Shown here in pieces: positions 5,486-7,460 of a stretch of 7,460 nucleotides of DNA (positions within the stretch are counted from its first letter, which is position 1; each line of letters begins with the position of its first letter). Below the pieces are notes generated by a model, which saw only the letters and a program-made list of their open reading frames with translations, did not search any database and had not been told where the DNA came from. The stretch is from Raineyella sp964528755 (GTDB lineage Bacteria > Actinomycetota > Actinomycetes > Propionibacteriales > Propionibacteriaceae): assembly GCA_964528755.1 (NCBI GenBank), contig CAZGWN010000103.1, positions 1-7,460 on the forward strand. Direction: 5' to 3'. The position numbers were made by a program, and so were the translations under genes.

Positions 5486-5920
5486 TCAGGACCGGACGAG
5501 CCGCGCGATGGCGGCCGACGCCTCGGCGAGCTTGTCCTCGGCCTCCTGGCCGCCGGCCTCGATCGCGTGCGTGACGCAGTGCGACAGGTGCTCGTCGAGC
5601 AGCTTCAGGGCCGTCGATTCCAGCGCCTTGGTGACCGCCGAGACCTGGGTCAGGATGTCGATGCAGTACTGGTCCTCCTCGACCATGCGCTGCAGGCCGC
5701 GCACCTGACCCTCGATGCGCCGCAACCGGCGGATGTAGTCCTGCTTGTGGTCGGCGTATCCCCAGGGATTGGACGTCTCCCCGCTACAGCAGCTCGGCGC
5801 GGCCGGATTGTGGTGGTGCGCCAGCTCCGCTGTCTCACCGGCCAGCACCGACTCCACCGACACCAGTCCGGTGGCACCATCGCCGCACCCGCATCCGGTC
5901 GCCCCGGTCTCGGTCTCCAT
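5486..5920 (-). CDS. csoR: Copper-sensing repressor CsoR with Cys/His-rich N-terminal extension
   Basis: The 144-residue product carries a full CsoR/DUF156 four-helix core from about residue 58, beginning HKQDYIRRLRRIEGQVRGL. The Cu(I) ligands are present: Cys86, His111 and Cys115, with the same 25 and 4 residue spacing as Cys36-His61-Cys65 of Mycobacterium tuberculosis CsoR, and a Tyr just before the first Cys. Apo-CsoR binds operators and releases them on binding Cu(I); the paired operators before copA are its likely targets. The extra N-terminus of about 50 residues holds Cys10, Cys12, HHH (35-37) and Cys44-Cys45, which may bind metal. The ATG at 5920 is chosen because AAGGAG (5934 to 5929) lies eight bases upstream. 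An ATG at 5998 would add 26 residues without a good site. It is first in the csoR-copZ-copA order. Confidence 0.92.
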   Translation of the reverse strand: METETGATGCGCGDGATGLVSVESVLAGETAELAHHHNPAAPSCCSGETSNPWGYADHKQDYIRRLRRIEGQVRGLQRMVEEDQYCIDILTQVSAVTKALESTALKLLDEHLSHCVTHAIEAGGQEAEDKLAEASAAIARLVRS

Positions 5921-6055
5921 CTCACACGCTCCTTCGGATCCGACCCGTCGCGCCCGGCGGGATGCCCCGGAGCTGTCCGGACGGATCACACCTGGCATCC
6001 ATCATGCCCACCCGGCACAAGGTTCGCCGCCGGTCTCGGCACCCCGACCGACAGC

Positions 6056-6069
6056 GTACAAAGTTGTAC
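6056..6069. repeat. Perfect inverted repeat GTACAA-AG-TTGTAC
   Basis: Arms GTACAA and TTGTAC are perfect around a 2-base centre, the form expected of a dimeric repressor site. The right arm runs into TTGTACACA (6064-6072), which resembles a DnaA box. It lies about 136 bp upstream of the csoR start and 378 bp upstream of dnaB. Confidence 0.5.
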
Positions 6070-6086
6070 ACAGACGGTGTGGATAT
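6064..6086. promoter_or_regulatory. Two DnaA-box-like sites in opposite orientation
   Basis: TTGTACACA (6064-6072, plus strand) differs by one base from the actinobacterial DnaA box TTGTCCACA. ATATCCACA (6086 to 6078, minus strand) differs by one base from TTATCCACA. The two face each other with five bases between them. Chance matches of this quality are possible. Confidence 0.35.
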
Positions 6087-6094
6087 GCCACACC
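6076..6094. repeat. Perfect 7-bp inverted repeat GGTGTGG-ATATG-CCACACC
   Basis: The two 7-bp arms are perfect around a 5-base spacer. The position upstream of both neighbouring genes argues for a protein-binding site rather than a terminator, unless an unrecognised small RNA ends here. Confidence 0.5.
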
Positions 6095-6113
6095 TGGGAG
6101 CCCCTGTCAAGAT

Positions 6114-6137
6114 GACCAACCGGTGACCCCATTGGTC
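6114..6137. repeat. Inverted repeat GACCAA-N12-TTGGTC
   Basis: Perfect 6-bp arms lie at 6114-6119 and 6132-6137. This is the third inverted repeat within about 80 bp. On its own it is weak; the clustering makes it worth noting. Confidence 0.3.
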
Positions 6138-6271
6138 CCATCGTACCGGCGAAGAACTTTTCGTCCACTGCCTGTGCACCCCGTCATCCCTTGTCACAGG
6201 GCAATTCTGGAGGGATCTCGACGAGCGTGCACAGCGCCTTCCACATCTTCGGCCCGATCGGCCGGAGTGTC

Positions 6272-6304
6272 TCCACAAGACCTCGCCGATTGTCCACAAG
6301 ACCT
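6272..6304 (+). repeat. 12-bp direct repeat TCCACAAGACCT, two copies 21 bp apart
   Basis: Exact copies at 6272-6283 and 6293-6304 are spaced 21 bp start to start, about two helical turns, so they face the same side of the DNA. Each begins inside a DnaA-box-like 9-mer. They lie just upstream of the proposed dnaB promoter. Confidence 0.6.
6290..6298 (+). promoter_or_regulatory. DnaA box upstream of dnaB
   Basis: TTGTCCACA is an exact match to the preferred actinobacterial DnaA box. A degenerate partner, GTCTCCACA (6269-6277), lies 21 bp upstream in the same orientation. A site here could let DnaA influence dnaB transcription, or may titrate DnaA. Confidence 0.5.
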
Positions 6305-6317
6305 GTTGACAGCGCGC

Positions 6318-6346
6318 TTGGCGCCACCCCCACGGCGGTCTACCGT
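6318..6346 (+). promoter_or_regulatory. Candidate dnaB promoter
   Basis: TTGGCG (6318-6323) and TACCGT (6341-6346) are separated by 17 bases, a normal -35/-10 spacing. Transcription would start near 6353 with a leader of about 94 bases. A TTGACA at 6306-6311 is too far from any -10 to pair well. A second TACCGT at 6401-6406 could be the -10 of a closer promoter starting near 6413, but has no clear -35. Confidence 0.5.
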
Positions 6347-6435
6347 GGTCGCCATTCGGGTCCGCCGAGGGCCGCCGGGAGTTCTGTCAGACCTGGCCTC
6401 TACCGTCGGAGGAGTTCCGCCGGAGACGTACGTGT

Positions 6436-6442
6436 GGGAGGG
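6436..6442 (+). promoter_or_regulatory. Ribosome binding site of dnaB
   Basis: GGGAGGG lies four bases before the ATG at 6447. An in-frame GTG at 6432 has GGAG six bases upstream (6422-6425) and would add five residues. The ATG is preferred because of the stronger site, but the choice is not certain. Confidence 0.55.
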
Positions 6443-6446
6443 CAGG

Positions 6447-7460
6447 ATGGGAGTCATCGACCTCGAAACCCCGCGACGGCCGGACGGCCGTGAGCCCTCC
6501 CCGGGGCCCGACCGTCAGCCGCCGCAGGATCTGGTCGCCGAGCAGAGCGTGCTCGGCGCGATGATGGTGTCCAAGGACGCCATCGCCGAGGTGGTCGAGG
6601 TCGTCCGCGGCGACGACTTCTACAAGCCGGCCAACGAGGCGATCTTCGACGCCATCCTGCACCTGTACTCGGTCGGCGAACCGGCCGACGCGATCACCGT
6701 CGCCGAGGAACTCACCAAACGCGGCGACATCAGCCGGGTCGGTGGACACGCGTACCTCTACGACCTCGTCGCGTCGGTGTCGGTCGCGGCCAACGCCGGC
6801 TACTACGCCCAGATCGTGCGCGACAAGGCCGTGTTGCGCCGACTCGTGCAGGCCTCGATCAAGATCGCCCAGCTCGGCTACAGCGCCCAGGGCGACGTCG
6901 ACGACATCGTCGACGAGGCCCAGGCCACCATGTATCAGGTCGCCGACCGCCGCGCCGCCGAGGACTACAAGCCGCTGGAGCAACTGATCGAGCCGACCAT
7001 GGACGAGATGGAACTCATCGAGTCCCAGGGTGGCCTGATGAGCGGCGTGCCGACCGGATTCGCCGAGCTCGACGAGCTGACCTCGGGTCTGCACTCGGGG
7101 CAGATGGTCATCATCGCGGCCCGACCCGGGATGGGCAAGTCGACCCTGTGCCTCGACATCTGCCGCTCCGCCTCGATCCGACACGGCCTGACCTCGTGCA
7201 TCTTCTCCCTGGAGATGAGCCAGACCGAGATCACCATGCGCATGCTCTCGGCCGAGGCCTCGGTGCCGCTGTCCCACATGCGCGGCGGCACCATGACCAG
7301 CGACGAGTGGGACCGGGTCTCCAACAAGGCCTCCCTGATCGGTTCGGCACCGCTGTATGTGGACGACTCCCCGAACCTCACCATGATGGAGATCCGCGCC
7401 AAGGCCCGCCGACTCAAACAGCAACACGACCTCAAACTCATCGTGCTCGACTACCTCCAG
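6447..7460 (+). CDS. dnaB: Replicative DNA helicase DnaB, 3' end cut by window
   Basis: The frame is open from the ATG to the window end, giving 338 residues of an expected 450 or so. DnaB is the hexameric helicase that unwinds DNA at the replication fork and interacts with primase. After a short Pro-rich N-terminal tail, residues about 26-130 form the N-terminal helical domain (LVAEQSVLGAMM, GHAYLYDLVASV). The RecA-like domain starts near 195 with GVPTGFAELDELTSGLHSGQ. Walker A is ARPGMGKST (225-233, Lys231), FSLEMS (253-258) carries the conserved Glu256, and Walker B LIVLDYLQ is at the very end. No intein interrupts the visible part; sites further downstream cannot be seen. Unlike the common rplI-dnaB order of many actinomycetes, the upstream neighbour is a divergent csoR. 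Candidate DnaA boxes and promoters lie in its long upstream region. Confidence 0.96.
   Translation, partial: MGVIDLETPRRPDGREPSPGPDRQPPQDLVAEQSVLGAMMVSKDAIAEVVEVVRGDDFYKPANEAIFDAILHLYSVGEPADAITVAEELTKRGDISRVGGHAYLYDLVASVSVAANAGYYAQIVRDKAVLRRLVQASIKIAQLGYSAQGDVDDIVDEAQATMYQVADRRAAEDYKPLEQLIEPTMDEMELIESQGGLMSGVPTGFAELDELTSGLHSGQMVIIAARPGMGKSTLCLDICRSASIRHGLTSCIFSLEMSQTEITMRMLSAEASVPLSHMRGGTMTSDEWDRVSNKASLIGSAPLYVDDSPNLTMMEIRAKARRLKQQHDLKLIVLDYLQ

Larger units (their letters stand above)
5921..6446. other. Gene-free region between csoR and dnaB
   Basis: About 526 bp lie between the divergent csoR and dnaB starts. No open frame here has a convincing start, ribosome binding site or familiar product. 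The stretch is locally less GC-rich than the genes. It holds the csoR ribosome binding site, three inverted repeats (6056-6137), one exact and several near matches to DnaA boxes, a 12-bp direct repeat, and candidate dnaB promoters. No CsoR-type operator (TACC...GGTA around a G/C core) was found upstream of csoR. A small RNA gene cannot be excluded. Confidence 0.6.

Noticed and set aside
5921..5998. Longer CsoR start at the ATG at 5998
   Set aside because: The upstream sequence has no convincing Shine-Dalgarno, whereas AAGGAG lies eight bases before the ATG at 5920.
6076..6094. Inverted repeat read as a transcription terminator
   Set aside because: It lies upstream of two divergent genes and has no T-run; an operator is more likely.
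5922..6299. Minus-strand open frame upstream of csoR
   Set aside because: Arg/Ser-rich translation with no domain, and it contains the regulatory repeats; the csoR ribosome binding site lies inside it.
6191..6493. Small open frame of 100 codons running into dnaB
   Set aside because: No ribosome binding site, Ser/Arg/Gly-rich composition, and it overlaps the dnaB start in the wrong frame.
7119..7145. Intein in the DnaB Walker A motif
   Set aside because: The motif reads straight through as ARPGMGKST with normal sequence on both sides. Intein sites further downstream are outside the window.
1..7460. CRISPR array, insertion sequence, phage or toxin-antitoxin system
   Set aside because: No regularly spaced repeats, transposase, integrase or small paired genes were seen. 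The only tandem repeat is the two-unit 22-bp one.

Overview
The window is GC-rich, with compact genes, C/G-ending third codon positions and several start codons lying 6-7 bases after a TANNNT box, as in leaderless transcripts. This points to an actinomycete. The DnaB and CsoR sequences look typical of that phylum; a member of the Propionibacteriales is my guess only. No transposase, integrase, tRNA, rRNA or CRISPR array is visible.

Left part (1-2700): a BlaI/MecI-family repressor gene with an operator-like inverted repeat in its promoter is followed by a YfeH-like bile acid:sodium symporter family gene on the same strand. The symporter gene runs tail-to-tail into, and overlaps by 43 bp, a minus-strand stand-alone RibD C-terminal-type (pyrimidine) reductase gene. 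That gene shares a short divergent promoter region with a plus-strand gene for a small thiamine-binding (MTH1187/YkoF-type) protein.

Middle part (2700-5920): a complete copper-efflux cluster on the minus strand in the order csoR, copZ, copA. CsoR senses Cu(I) through Cys-His-Cys, CopZ is a one-domain copper chaperone, and CopA is a P1B-1 ATPase carrying every Cu(I) signature (CPC, YN, MxxSS). Two CsoR-type operators sit directly in front of copA. Strong hairpins separate csoR from copZ and copZ from copA, so the three genes may be partly separate transcription units. The operators are mirror images of each other and include the copA ribosome binding site. CsoR has an unusual N-terminal extension of about 50 residues rich in Cys and His.

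Right part (5921-7460): a gene-free stretch of about 526 bp holds three inverted repeats, one exact and several near matches to DnaA boxes, and candidate promoters. It leads into dnaB, the replicative helicase, cut off by the window end at its Walker B motif.

The copper genes form one functional unit (sensor, carrier, exporter). The other genes appear to be housekeeping or accessory neighbours without an evident shared pathway. I found no clearly new multi-gene system; the most interesting signals are the regulatory architecture in front of copA, the CsoR extension and the dnaB upstream region.
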